Shown piece by piece: positions 22,484 through 33,989 of a stretch of DNA of 64,000 bases. The DNA comes from Ipomoea triloba (Eukaryota > Streptophyta > Magnoliopsida > Solanales > Convolvulaceae), in assembly GCF_003576645.1 (NCBI RefSeq), contig NC_044930.1, positions 10,899,051 through 10,963,050 on the forward strand, in the 5' to 3' direction. The translations under genes were made by a program, and so were the position numbers. Under the pieces are notes generated by a model. It made no database searches. It was given only the letters and a program-made list of their open reading frames with translations, and had not been told where the DNA came from. The number at the start of each line of letters is the position of its first letter. Position 1 is the first letter of the stretch.

Positions 22484-23195
22484 TCAAGTACGAACCATCG
22501 CCCAGGAGAGAACTAAGAACGCTTTGCAGCCGTCCACGTGTCTAGATCAACATATCAGATGTAATTTAAAAAAATGACACGGTGATATTTTCGTAAATAA
22601 CTCGAACTTTAGTGCAAGTAATTGTGTTATAAGTGGACCTAGTTTCACTTACAAGTGCACCTATTTTCACATATATTTTCACTTACAAGTACAAGTAATT
22701 TACCTTGTTAACATTCATAGATTTAGGTGCACCCACTTATAACGTTATATGCAACTAGTTATAACATTAGGTGCACTTAGTATTGAGCTCAGTGTACATT
22801 TTACTTACACCTGTTGCACGTACTTATGCACCTATTTTCACTTACAAGTACAAGTAATTTACCTTGTTAACATTCATGTACCTAGGTGCAACCTATGTGC
22901 ACCTAATTATAACATTAAGTGCACTTAGTTATAACATTAGGTGTACCTAGTTATAACATTAGGTGCACTTAGTATTGATGCTCAGTGTACAATTTACTTG
23001 CATCTGTAATACATTTTACTTGCACTTGTGCACCTATTTTCACTTACAAGCACAAGTGCAAGTAATCTACCTTGTTAACATTCATGAACCTAGGTGCAGC
23101 TAGTTATAACGTTAGGTGCAACTACATCTGGACACGTGGCGTGCTGCGAAGCGTTCTCAATTCTCTCCTGGGTAGGTGGTTCTCACCTTAGCGCG
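22484..23195 (+). mobile_element. GTGCAAGTAA-type element, copy 2, with inverted ends
   Basis: Ends are inverted repeats: cccaggagagaactaagaac at 22501 and the complement of cccaggagagaattgagaac ending at 23172; looser complementarity extends outward through gaacca. It is bounded by (TA)n at about 22475 and 23202-23220. The body repeats aagtgcaagtaa and ttataacattaggtgcac blocks. Non-coding. This fits a non-autonomous element sitting in a TA microsatellite. Confidence 0.6.
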
Positions 23196-23220
23196 ATTAT
23201 ATATATATATATATATATAT

Positions 23221-23705
23221 AATACGATTCAAATGCGAATGGTATGCTCATGTGCGGTTGTGCGGTGAGAGGAAAGTCTTTGATCTTGTCAAAATCAATG
23301 CCCAGGATTAACAATTATTAAAAAAAACGTGATGGCAATTTGGTAATTTTCCATATTGGTCTAATTTATGGCGCGTGGTTTTCCTTCTTTAGGTCTGTGG
23401 TTTCTGTGATGAAAGTGAGTTAGTTCTTCAGTGAGAACTTAATGTGCGTTTTTGTTGAAACTTAAGGTGCGTCGATCTAAAGTTTTAGCTGCGTTGTTTT
23501 CCTTCTTTAGGTGCGTGGTTTGTGTAGTTAAGGTGCGCTATTTTCATGCCTATGGTTAAGTTGCTTGGTTCCTTCTAAAGGTGCATTTTCTTTTTATTTT
23601 CATTGATTTGAGTCGTTGATCTAGATTTGATCAATAGCTCAGATTAAATCTCACGTTCGCACCTGAGCAAATTCCCGCACCAGAACCACTCTATATATAT
23701 ATATA
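23221..23705 (+). repeat. AAGGTGCG-type element between two (TA)n tracts
   Basis: Sits between (TA)n at 23202-23220 and 23693-23704. It contains spaced ttaaggtgcg, tttaggtgcgtggttt and related words, and the pair gttgatctagatttgatcaa. Non-coding. It belongs to the same broad class as 27780-28975 and 40800-41110. Confidence 0.5.
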
Positions 23706-24024
23706 AACAAGAGATCAAATGCAAATTAAAGAAACTCTCAGGTAAAAAATAGAGTTAAATATAAGGCATTTATCTATTCCTAATGAACGGTCTAGATTGA
23801 AGACATATTAAAAAACGCGATGGTATTATGGTAATTTTTTTAAGTAAGTTCAAACTTTTTTCTTTGAGTTGCATTATTTTTATTCTTCGAGCTTATATTG
23901 TTCCTTTGTTTGAGCGCATCGTTTTGCTTCGTGAGATGCAAAGTTATGGACATTACATATTAAAGCTCGACACATAAATGTACAAAGTTTTGCACCAAGC
24001 TAAGTACAAATTTATGCACCCTTA

Positions 24025-24194
24025 GCACGTTTGGTTGGGAGGAGGGAATTAGGGGGGAAAATAATTGTAATTCGGTTGAATTGTAATTCAATGAATAAGG
24101 TAGGAATTGAAATTACAGTGTTTGGTATGCAAGAATAGGAGTACAGGGAATTAAAAGGTAATAAGTGACAGAATGACTAAAATACCCTTATGTT

Positions 24195-24231
<37 letters not shown>

Positions 24232-24592
24232 TAATAATTTATCATATGAATATATCATAAAATACACTACCTATTCAAATTCTAAATTTGCAATAGTTGG
24301 CTGTCCTTCTCATCTGCTTCTCTTTTGCACCTCACGAAACTGAACCAGAGAATGCAGGGATGAGAGAAAATAGAGATAGAGATGAGAATGAGAGACAAGT
24401 GTATTACTTTAGAGGGGTAAAAGTGTCTCACAACATCATACTTTCTCCCAACAAGTGCTGAATTTCAATTCTTAGGGTGAGGGTATGAATTGAAAATCAG
24501 CAAAAGGGGGGAATTATAATTCCGCGGAATTGCAATTCCCTCCAACCAAACACCGTAGTTTATCAATTCGTTTAATTCAAATTCAATACCTC
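24025..24592. mobile_element. Tourist-like MITE, copy 2
   Basis: Starts gcacgtttggttgggaggag after TTA (24022-24024). It shows the family blocks ggaattgaaattacagtgtt, (TAA)n and gcggaattgcaattccctcc. The right end is diverged, running to TTA at 24593-24595, where a further copy begins directly. Relative to 4376-4911 it has an extra internal stretch (about 24240-24420). Confidence 0.65.
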
Positions 24593-24595
24593 TTA

Positions 24596-26166
24596 CAAGG
24601 CGTTTGGTTGGGAGAAGAGAATTAGGGGGGGAGGGGGGGGGGGGGGGGAATTGTAATTCGGTGAAATTGCAATTCAATNNNNNNNNNNNNNNNNNNNNNN
24701 NNNNNNNNNNNNNNNNNNNNNNNNNNNNNNNNNNNNNNNNNNNNNNNNNNNNNNNNNNNNNNNNNNNNNNNNNNNNNNNNNNNNNNNNNNNNNNNNNNNN
24801 NNNNNNNNNNNNNNNNNNNNNNNNNNNNNNNNNNNNNNNNNNNNNNNNNNNNNNNNNNNNNNNNNNNNNNNNNNNNNNNNNNNNNNNNNNNNNNNNNNNN
24901 NNNNNNNNNNNNNNNNNNNNNNNNNNNNNNNNNNNNNNNNNNNNNNNNNNNNNNNNNNNNNNNNNNNNNNNNNNNNNNNNNNNNNNNNNNNNNNNNNNNN
25001 NNNNNNNNNNNNNNNNNNNNNNNNNNNNNNNNNNNNNNNNNNNNNNNNNNNNNNNNNNNNNNNNNNNNNNNNNNNNNNNNNNNNNNNNNNNNNNNNNNNN
25101 NNNNNNNNNNNNNNNNNNNNNNNNNNNNNNNNNNNNNNNNNNNNNNNNNNNNNNNNNNNNNNNNNNNNNNNNNNNNNNNNNNNNNNNNNNNNNNNNNNNN
25201 NNNNNNNNNNNNNNNNNNNNNNNNNNNNNNNNNNNNNNNNNNNNNNNNNNNNNNNNNNNNNNNNNNNNNNNNNNNNNNNNNNNNNNNNNNNNNNNNNNNN
25301 NNNNNNNNNNNNNNNNNNNNNNNNNNNNNNNNNNNNNNNNNNNNNNNNNNNNNNNNNNNNNNNNNNNNNNNNNNNNNNNNNNNNNNNNNNNNNNNNNNNN
25401 NNNNNNNNNNNNNNNNNNNNNNNNNNNNNNNNNNNNNNNNNNNNNNNNNNNNNNNNNNNNNNNNNNNNNNNNNNNNNNNNNNNNNNNNNNNNNNNNNNNN
25501 NNNNNNNNNNNNNNNNNNNNNNNNNNNNNNNNNNNNNNNNNNNNNNNNNNNNNNNNNNNNNNNNNNNNNNNNNNNNNNNNNNNNNNNNNNNNNNNNNNNN
25601 NNNNNNNNNNNNNNNNNNNNNNNNNNNNNNNNNNNNNNNNNNNNNNNNNNNNNNGGGGGGGGGGGGGGGGGGGGGGAAGAATTGTAATTCAGTGGAATTG
25701 TAATTCAATGAATAATGTAGGAATTGAAATTACAATGTTTGGTATGCAGGAATAGGAGTACAGGGAATTGAAATGTAAGAAGCGACAGAATAACTAAAAT
25801 GTTCTTATGTCATAGTAATAAATAATAATAATAATAATAATAATTCATTCAATAATAGTAATAATAATAATTCTTTCAAAATAATAATAATAATAATAAT
25901 AATTTCAAAAAATTTTTTTTTTTAAAAAAAAGACAAAGGATTGAGAGGAGGGGCAAAGTGGTCTTTACACCCATATAATTGCCCCTCCTCTCCACCGAAT
26001 TACAATTCATGGGGGTACCCCATGAATTGTAATTCACCATTTGGAGGGAATTGCAATTACGCGTAATTGCAATTCCCTCCAACCAAACGCTGTAATTGTC
26101 GAATTCATTGAATTGAAATTCAATAAATTACAACTCAAACCAAATTACACCCAACCAAACAACCCC
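24596..26166. mobile_element. Tourist-like MITE copy 3, interrupted by a scaffold gap
   Basis: Starts caaggcgtttggttgggag after TTA (24593-24595) and ends at ccaaccaaacaacccc before TTA (26167-26169). Ns fill 24679-25654. Both gap edges carry long G homopolymers, and the sequence after the gap repeats family text that also precedes it (ggggaattgtaattcggtg versus aattgtaattcagtgg). The gap may therefore hide a second, nested copy rather than one element. Confidence 0.6.
24679..25654. other. Scaffold gap (976 Ns) at G homopolymers
   Basis: A run of 976 Ns. A 22-base G run follows it directly, and a similar G-rich run lies about 20 bases before it. Reading frames through the Ns are meaningless. 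Confidence 0.95.
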
Positions 26167-26480
26167 TTAAAATACATTCAATCAAACGGGTTGTTAGTTG
26201 TAAAGTTTTGCACCTTGATGTGCAGGCAAAGCTATGCACTGACTATTCTAAAGTAGTTAAAGCTGGGCATTTAAATGTGCAAAGCTCTGCACCTTAAAGC
26301 CCAAATTTATGCACCTCAAAGTGTAAAATTATGCACCTTGAATTGCGAAGCTATGTACTTGAGTACTTCAAATTATGCACCCCAATGTGCAAATTTATGC
26401 ACACTAAGTTACAAGGTAATGCACCTTATGTTGCAAAATTATGCACGCTAAGGTGCAATTGTGCAAAGCTAAGTTATGCA

Positions 26481-27249
26481 TTATTCTATATTTGTTGTTA
26501 TTTAATGATTTTTCAAGTGAATAACTTTGGTTGATCCTTTAAATTATTAATTCCAATTAGTTGACTGTATTAAAGCCTGATTAATGTTTTTTGTTGTGAA
26601 TTCAATGTATGAATTATTTTAATGGCTGAATTTGATCTTCACACTACGATTTGAAGAATTATTTCATTAAGCATTAGTAATTGTCGAATTTGATCACTAG
26701 AATTATTTCATTAAGCATAACTTTAAACCTTGCGATTAGAAGAATTAACTTTCATGAAGATTTTTTCAAAAAACAAAAAACAAAAAACAAAAAAACTTCA
26801 AAAAAGATTTTCTTAATTGATTCATGTATGCATTGGAAGAGTTATCAAGAAAGCACCACTCTACCAGTTGGAATGCACAGAAGTGTTATCACAGATACAA
26901 TATATATTACAGATTTACAAATCCACAGCGCAACATGACTGCCAATAAGCTGAAAGCCAGTAATAGGGAAGTATTTGAATCGTTAAATAATGCCCCAAGA
27001 ACCACATTCAAGAATAAATTGTACCATCAAAACTATGTTAATCAGTATTTTTTTAAGACACCCGCCATTGCTCCACCGCAGCAGAACTTGGAGTCATCCA
27101 CCGAGCAAAGGAATTGGAGAAGTAGCTAAGGCGGAGGAATATAAGTAAACACACGAATGGAAACAGAAGCTTCGAAGGAATCTGACGAATTTGTCGCGAA
27201 TGGCTGGTTTCAGAACACTAATATGCCCTTCCTCTAAAAAGCCTTAACT
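26481..27249. other. Intergenic DNA, no gene seen
   Basis: AT-rich. A 101-codon plus-strand frame at 26824-27129 has balanced composition, but I recognise no domain and no splice context, so it is not called a gene. The word gaattatttcattaagcat occurs twice (26656 and 26700), a small local duplication. Confidence 0.4.
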
Positions 27250-27258
27250 ATTTTAGAA

Positions 27259-27647
27259 TGATCAAATACCAATTTTGGTCCACGACTATTAGCAAATACC
27301 AATTTTGGTCCACATGTTTAATTTCTACCAATTTTGATCCTACCACTATTGTTTTAGTACCAATTTTGGTCCCACGACTACTGTTTTAGTGCCAAAATTT
27401 ATCGCGTAATTGCGTCGGTCACCCATCCGTTTAAAACGTGCCGAAATCTAAAATTTTTAAACGTATTTTCATCTTTTCCAACTCAATATCCCAATTTGAG
27501 CATGAATAAAAAGATTTAAGCTCTAAGATCGATCGCAATTCACAATTCTCCTCCTCTAATTAAGGTAAAATGAGGTGGAAAACTGCGAATTTTGATCGAT
27601 CTTAGGAATTTTGCTAATAGTAGTGAGACCAAAATTGGTATTTGCTC
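27259..27647. mobile_element. Mutator-type MITE, diverged
   Basis: Ends are inverted repeats: gatcaaataccaattttggt at 27260 and the complement of gagcaaataccaattttggt ending at 27647. The flanks attttagaa (27250-27258) and attttaaaa (27648-27656) match at 8 of 9 bases, consistent with a decayed 9-bp target duplication. The left arm repeats taccaattttggtcc several times. Confidence 0.65.
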
Positions 27648-27779
27648 ATTTTAAAATTAATTTAATGAAAATCCAATGTTAACAAAATAATTAATCAGAA
27701 TTGTGCATTAATCTGAATCAAGGGTCCGAATCAGTACACAAATTTACATATAAGAAGAGATTCCCATTTGAACCTAATT

Positions 27780-28975
27780 TTATATATATAGAACTAGACT
27801 GCGGGTGTTTGCAGATTGCAAGTCACTAGGAACTGTAACATATAAACAACATGTAATAGGTGTGTGCTGTTAAACCTTAAGGTGCGTGTTATCAAGCCTT
27901 AAGGTGTGTTAATTAAACTATCCAATGCATTAGACTTACAAAGTGTGAGAATTTTTCAAATGGAATGTTTAAAGTGCGTAGTTTGGAAGTTTAAGGTGTG
28001 TGAAACAACATCTTCAGGTGCGTAGTTTTTCTGTTTAAGGTGCGTGTCTTCAATGCTAAAGGTGAAGTAACTTAATGTCTACACTCCGAAGCCTTCGGTG
28101 TGTACAGTTAAACCTTCATGTGCGTAAACGGATATCTTAAGGTGCGCCAATGTAACAACAATTGAATTCAAGGAGCGTAGGGTAAGTGTTTCAGGTGCGT
28201 GATTTGTATCCTTACGGTGCGCGACTATAAGTCCTTAGGTATGCGCAAAATAACAATGATAGAATTTTGGGTGTAAATCACTTAAATCTTATATTGAAAC
28301 CTTAAGGTGCGTCTATATAGTGCTTAGTGTGCATAATCTTCCTAATTTAAACCCTACGATGTGTGTTTTTAATCGGTATATTGAAAAAGCAACAGAAATA
28401 TAATGAATGCAAAATACCTTAATCGAGTTCTGCCATTGTTGAACAATTGCTCCTGTTTTCGAATTCGCGATCAAATATGAAGAGAATATATTTTATAGAC
28501 AATAATCGAGATTTGAATTCGGCTGAGATTAGGAAAGAATGGAGATTAGGAATCCATGGAGAATTTGGAAATCGGAGATGTGTGAAGAAGGAGGTTATAA
28601 GAAAATGACAAAAACGCCCTGACTAAGCCGTTCTCCTTAATTTCACGCTAAATCTGCTATCCGTTAGATCTAAGTAAATAAAAAAAAGTGTGTCCTGAAG
28701 CTTTAGACTGACGCACCTTAAGAAGGAAAACAACGCAACAACTAACGCACCTTAAGAACATAAACCACGTACCTTAAGAAGAAAAACACGCACCTTAAGC
28801 TTCAAGTTGACACACCTTAAGTTTCAAGTAATCATCTTAAGCAAAAAACTCACGCACCTTAAACAAAAAAATCACGCACCTTAAGTACAAAAACCATGCA
28901 CCTTAAGTACAAGAATCACGCACCTTAAGCACAAAAATCACGTACCCGAAGAAAAATCACGCACCTTAAATTTAT
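27780..28975. repeat. AAGGTGCG subrepeat elements in two orientations
   Basis: 27830-28380 carries plus-sense ccttaaggtgcgt words about every 40-60 bases. 28690-28975 carries the complement, acgcaccttaag, every 20-30 bases. Between them (28380-28690) is plain AT-rich DNA. The opposed halves could form a large imperfect hairpin, or may be two separate insertions. Non-coding. Confidence 0.5.
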
Positions 28976-28982
28976 GTCATCA

Positions 28983-29745
28983 AATCAACGCTCCATATAT
29001 ATGTTTTACAAAAAACACCATTCTACGTACTAAAATACACCAGAGGACTGATAAAGCACAGAATTCCACACTATAAGCAAATACACATATTCACTTAAAA
29101 TTCATCAGTATACGTAATAAAATGCATCATTCTACGTATTAAAATGTACCACAACGTGCCTCATGTCAGATTATAAACATACACTATTTACACATTAGAA
29201 AACATGTGCTAAAATATGCACCATTCTATGCATTAAAATGCACCACAACGTGAGTTAAAATGCACCACAACGTGAGTTAAAATGCACAATTCCACTTATT
29301 GAAAATCATCATCCTTGATTATAAACATGCACTATTACACTTATTAGAAAACATGTGTTAAAATACACACCATTCTACGTATTAAAATGCACCAGAGGAC
29401 GGATTAAAACACACCATTCCACAACACACTTATTAGAAAACATGTGTTAAAATACACACCATTCTACGTATTAAAATGCACCAGCGGATGGATTAAAACA
29501 CACCATTCCACAACACAGTTAATGTACCAACATACGTAATAAAATGCACCACAGCATGTATTAAAACGTACCACACCATGTACTAAAATGCACCATTTGA
29601 ATTCACGTAACATAAATACTAAAATTACCATAATAACCCAACTTAAACATACGCGAATTACAGTTGGATTAATGAAATCAGACGACGCAGATGCAACCAC
29701 ACGATCGCATGGGAGCTCACCGCCGCATTAATGAGTAGATATATT
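28983..29745 (+). repeat. Dispersed repeat, copy 2 of the 3230-4135 element
   Basis: Follows the same block order as 3300-4110: atcaacgc, ccattctacgtactaaaa, cgtgcctcatgtcagattat, taaacatacgc, then gagctc-ccgcc-gcatt. It differs by substitutions and by the number of 'taaaatgcaccacaacgtg' subrepeats. Unlike copy 1 it is not bounded by long (TA)n tracts. Confidence 0.65.
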
Positions 29746-30134
29746 ACAACTCCATCACACATGAAGATGAAAATATTCTCAGCATGCATTGACGTAAATA
29801 ACAAGTGATAGACGACGATGTTTAATGCATATATATTACTCCATGGTCCGTACATAGGGTTGAACAAATCCTAATTATTTATAAATGTGAGCTTCGACTC
29901 CCATCCAAGAGAAAAGACGAAACCAAGAAATATAATAACGCAAAGAAACACTTGCTTTTAAGGATTAATTAAAGAATTCATAAAGTTCAACATATACTAC
30001 CAAACACTTTGTAGTTGGCATGTGCATATGGTACATGATGGCTTATTAAGAACTAATTGATGGAGATTCCATTCTTGTATAGAAGAGGGAGAGAAGAAGT
30101 AAGGAAAGATTGCAGAAAATTAATTTTTAACTAG
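29746..30134. other. Intergenic DNA, no gene seen
   Basis: AT-rich, no open frame of note and no recognised repeat. Confidence 0.45.
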
Positions 30135-30145
30135 TCTCAAAACTT

Positions 30146-30301
30146 GTGGTCTAGTGGTATCCGGTTACACGTCCACATGAGAGGGGGTGGGTTCGAACCT
30201 CAGTAAATGCGATATTGGCTCTTGGCATTTCATTTGGTTGAGAAAGTAGTTATGAACAAATACTACATTGTAACAGAGTTAATAGTACTCAAAAAAACTA
30301 T
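30146..30301 (+). mobile_element. tRNA-derived SINE, complete, 11-bp TSD
   Basis: Flanked by tctcaaaactt at 30135-30145 and 30302-30312. A-box-like tggtctagtggtat starts at 30148 and a B-box (gggttcgaacct) lies at about 30190-30200. The tail carries gagttaatagtactc and a short A run. This is the only complete family member here on the plus strand. Confidence 0.85.
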
Positions 30302-30312
30302 TCTCAAAACTT

Positions 30313-32394
30313 ACTAGTTATATTTAGAGGGCTTTGAGTTGTAGAAAATAATAAATGAAGCAATAAATAGAATACTCATAATAATGGTAAACACATTTAT
30401 TTATTTATTATTTTTTAACTTAAGTGATGTCAACTTTGACTAATAACATCTGCGGCCCCAATCTGCCCACCAGTCAAATCGTAGTCTTATGTTCATATAA
30501 GGGATAATCTAATTCAAACTTTCTATCATCTTTGAGCCATTTTTTTTTTCATATATGTTTCCAGTGAAATTTGAATCTCAGTATCTCACACTGCTACTTC
30601 CAGTCATGACCTTTTAAGTCATGTGACGAATCAACTACGCTAAACCCGAAGGCAATGGTAAACAAATTTATTGCCTAGGAATATGGTACGGTCGCTGAAT
30701 AATCCTGTACAGGTGTTTCTGTTTATCTCCTATTTATGGGCTAATATATTCATATATATATTTAATTAATCTTCCAAATAAGATACCAAAGTTGAAGAAG
30801 AAAATGGAAGTGATAAGAAGGTCTCAATTAAATAAGTGTCATTATGTCATAGCTATCCTTATTGCTACTTAAGTACAAACCCCAATTAAAACAAATAATA
30901 CCCTTTTCTGAAGATAAACTTAACTAATAATATGAAGAATAAAAAAGTCATTTTACAATGTGACAATTAACATTTATATATTGGAAAACATTTTTTTAAA
31001 ATAAGGTACACAAATAAGAATTAAAAGAAAAAGAAAACAAAAATATTAATAAAAGGAGAAACTAAGGCAGAGAGTAGAAGTAGTAGGACAGAAATAAAGT
31101 GGTTGAAGTCATAATTAAGTTAAGAAACAAAAGCAAAAGACAAAGCATTTGTCATCAAAACCTCAACTCAAAGCATTTGAGACTTTTAATGAAAGGCATT
31201 TGCTTTCCAAAAGAGACTCCAAAAACAAGGACCCCTCACCCCTCACCACCTTGTAATTTCAATCCCCCTATTCAACCATCATCACACTCACTTTACACCT
31301 CACACACACTAACAATACACTATTACTTCCTCTCTTCTTCTTTTTTTTTTTTTTCTTTTTTTTTTTGGTACATTTCTTTTTATTTGAAAACATTTTGGGT
31401 ACATTTATAAAGTTAAAGTTTTACCTTGGTGAGTTTTAACACTTGAGAAATTTTAGTTGCTCTGGCCTACAAAAATCTAAGGATGCCAAATTGGCAAATC
31501 TGCCTTTATACATACTATATGGTGACCATGAATTGAAAGTGTCCAAACATCTCAACAAGTTTTGGGTCATTACGTGACCAAACATCTCAACAAGTTATGG
31601 GTCATTACTTTTCAAGTGGGTTTTCACCGTCGGACATAGGTCGCTCCATACCCAAACTCAAGAACTTTTTTTTTAATATTATTCTACTGAAGCACAAAGA
31701 GTAAATACTTCTCATGACCTGCAATTTGAAAGAGTCAGTTCGTGCTATTAGACTACAAAATCATTGAATTGGCACAACGCTTGAATTTAATACATAAATA
31801 AAAAGGTGAATTTAATACATAAATAAAAGGGTTCTAATGAGTAAAATTTTCATTGTCTCGAACCCACGACCATTTGCATGGCTCTAATACTAAATTAAAG
31901 CATGTGCTCCATTTCAACTAAAAGTTTAAACTGATAATTAGACTGCACATCTTATATTTATGCTCAGAACGAAAGTTAAAGCAAAGCATGAGAGAGAGAT
32001 AGAACTATATATGCATTACATGGCTAACAACTTTTACAGCAAAAGAAGCCAAAATGACTACTAAACTTACCAACTAAGGCTACATTGTACAAAAGCAAGT
32101 AATAAAGAAAACCCCAAAACCTCTCTTTTGAACTGATTGAACAACAAACATCTCATCCAATAAAGATTTGACACGTGTTCACTTCCGTGGACACGAATCT
32201 CAGAACACTGGATGAGGGGGTTATATTCGACATTTTGCTTGGTTGTTTGCTTTTTCACGGGGTTTCCTTCTAATTCTAATTCTGATCCCTAATCTCTCCC
32301 ACTTTCATACATCTATACAATTTCCAAAATTAGCCCTCACAATCTTATACGAGTGGTATAAGCGAAGCAACCCTTTAAAAGGCTACAAATAATA
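30313..32394. other. Intergenic DNA downstream of the HIPP gene
   Basis: No supported gene. It holds long A-rich and T-rich runs (about 31000-31040, 31340-31380). A SINE remnant in minus orientation lies at 31670-31765 (actgaagcacaaagagtaaa and a decayed B-box region). The last 300 bases before 32394 probably include the 3' untranslated region of the HIPP gene; no poly-A signal was pinned down. Confidence 0.45.
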
Positions 32395-33815
32395 TCACAT
32401 AACTGAGCACCCATTAGGGTTCTCATCACTGAATAGTTCAAATGAATCCAACGGCTGCTGTGGATGCACCAAATCGGACGGTGGTGGTTCCATGGTGGGG
32501 CCGGGGTACGTATAAGCATACGAATTCGAGGGCGGTGATGCGTAGTACGACGTCGTACTGCTACTTGTTGGGTAGGCCGTATTGTAGCTCACGGCGTATA
32601 CGGGTGTGGGGCCATAGTATGGATGATGTGGAGTGATTTGATTGGTGAAAGTAGAAGCCGCGTGTGGGGCCGTTTCATGATGTTGTGATCCCGTACCTGC
32701 TGGTCCACCTGCACTTGATGAGATTTTCTCGCTGGAATTCCCATTTTGCCCTTTCTTTTTCTTTGTTTTACCGGTACTGCCATTTTCTGCCCCACCGCCA
32801 TTCCTGTCCTCACCGGCGGCGCTACCGCCGGCTTCGCCGTCCTTTTTCTCCGCCGTGGCCGGAGTTTGAGAACTACTTTCTCCTCCTGTTTCAGGTTTCT
32901 TCCCCTCTGATTTTGACTCTTTTGCTCCTTGTAAATTTTCAACACTCTTAGAGTCACCGGCGCCGGTGCCGGCGCCGGCGACACTGTTTCCTTCGTCTTT
33001 AGCAACACCGCCGCCGCCACTAGCGGGTTCCTCTCTACACCCTTCAGTTTTCTTAGCCGGAGGCTCTTGAATCACCGCTGCTACTTTTCCCGGTGGTTTG
33101 ACTTCTCTTTGACCGCCGCCATGGCCGGAGGTACAACTATCCTCTGGTTTACTTTCTGGTTTCAGTTCTTTGGCTTTCTTAACGGCGGCGGCGGCGGCCG
33201 GAATCCCCTCCCTCGGCGCAACCATCTGCGGCCATAGCTCCGCATTTTTACCGGACTTCACCAGCTTTTTTATCAGAGTATCGGCATGAACGTCGCCGGT
33301 TACCACAACCCTTTGCTGTCTTATGTCAATATCTATATCTTTCACACCTGAAAACCAAACAAATTAAATTTTAAACGAACAAATTTCATACTCAACATCA
33401 AAATAAACTTTCACAACTTCTCTATAGGGCGAAGTAAAATTGTTATGCGGTGGTAAGTAAAGGATTAAATATGTTGCCGTATAAGAAAATAAAATTATGT
33501 ATTCACTACTTGCTATAAATTTTTGTTTAAAAGCTTTATTTTAAGGAATAATTCGAGTCAAAATATAATAAATACTCCGTAACTTATATACCTGGGACTT
33601 GCAGAAGAATTTTCTTGACTTTCCGTTTACAGCCTTCACAGTGAATAGAAACTTTCAAGACCCACATCTATCAAGTAAAAGAAAAAAAAAATATTAAGAG
33701 AATTATATTGATCGAATATAATGGGAAAAGAAGCAAGAAATTGGAAGTGAGGGTGGGTAACCTTGTGTTTGAGAGGTTCTGGATGGTCTGCTGGTGCAGC
33801 TGTGTGGGAAGCCAT
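32395..33815 (-). CDS. Heavy-metal-associated isoprenylated plant protein (HIPP), one HMA domain, 360 aa
   Basis: Three exons rebuilt by eye: 33815-33762, 33667-33592 and 33347-32395, with GT-AG introns of 94 and 244 bp and an in-frame total of 360 codons plus TGA. The HMA fold spans about residues 19-83. It starts MWVLKVSIHCEGC, so the metal-binding Cys pair is C28 and C31, and continues with VVVTGDVHADTLIKKLVKSG and AELWPQ, typical of this family. Residues about 90-260 are low-complexity, rich in Glu, Lys, Gly, Ser and Ala. The C-terminal third is Pro/Tyr/Ser-rich. The protein ends CSVM, a CaaX box predicted to be farnesylated and to aid membrane attachment. HIPPs bind heavy-metal ions and take part in metal handling and stress responses; the exact role here is unknown. 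It resembles the single-HMA members around HIPP32-37, but no number can be assigned. The ATG follows a (CT)n leader by a few bases. The protein has no bearing on neighbouring repeats. Confidence 0.92.
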
Positions 33816-33826
33816 TGCTGATGGGT

Positions 33827-33852
33827 AGAGAGAGAGAGAGAGAGAGAGAGAG
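33827..33852. repeat. (GA)n microsatellite in the HIPP leader
   Basis: A 26-bp GA run on the plus strand, read as (CT)n in the 5' leader of the HIPP gene, starting 12 bases before the ATG. CT-rich leaders are common in plant genes. Length variation here could affect expression, but that is inference. Confidence 0.8.
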
Positions 33853-33989
33853 ATGGGGAGAAGAAGAAGAAGATGCAGTGAGGCTTTAAAGGTGGAGGGA
33901 AAGACGGAAAGAGGGAGATAGCAAAGCATTGGTGCAAAATCTCGCGGGGCCCGAGGGGATACCTAGTAGTAATTATTCCGTAAATCAAT

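Larger units (their letters stand above)
23710..26480 (+). repeat. GCAC-type element split by nested Tourist MITEs
   Basis: Left part (23710-24021) and right part (26170-26480) share spaced words such as aaagttttgcacc, aaatttatgcacc and ttatgcacctt. The two parts are separated by the Tourist block 24025-26166, whose outer flanks are TTA (24022-24024 and 26167-26169). This places the Tourist insertions after the GCAC-type element. Confidence 0.5.

Noticed and set aside
24604..25755. Frames of 344-383 codons crossing the second gap
   Set aside because: Almost entirely Ns flanked by poly-Gly or poly-Pro from a G homopolymer.
26824..27129. 101-codon plus-strand frame as a small gene
   Set aside because: No recognisable domain, splice context or regulatory signal; composition is similar to flanking DNA.
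30147..30200. Functional tRNA gene from A-box and B-box words
   Set aside because: No cloverleaf with acceptor stem could be formed. The unit has a SINE tail and target duplications.
32442..33020. Frames of 60-143 codons overlapping the HIPP last exon
   Set aside because: Shadows of the GC-rich low-complexity HIPP coding sequence in other frames and strand.
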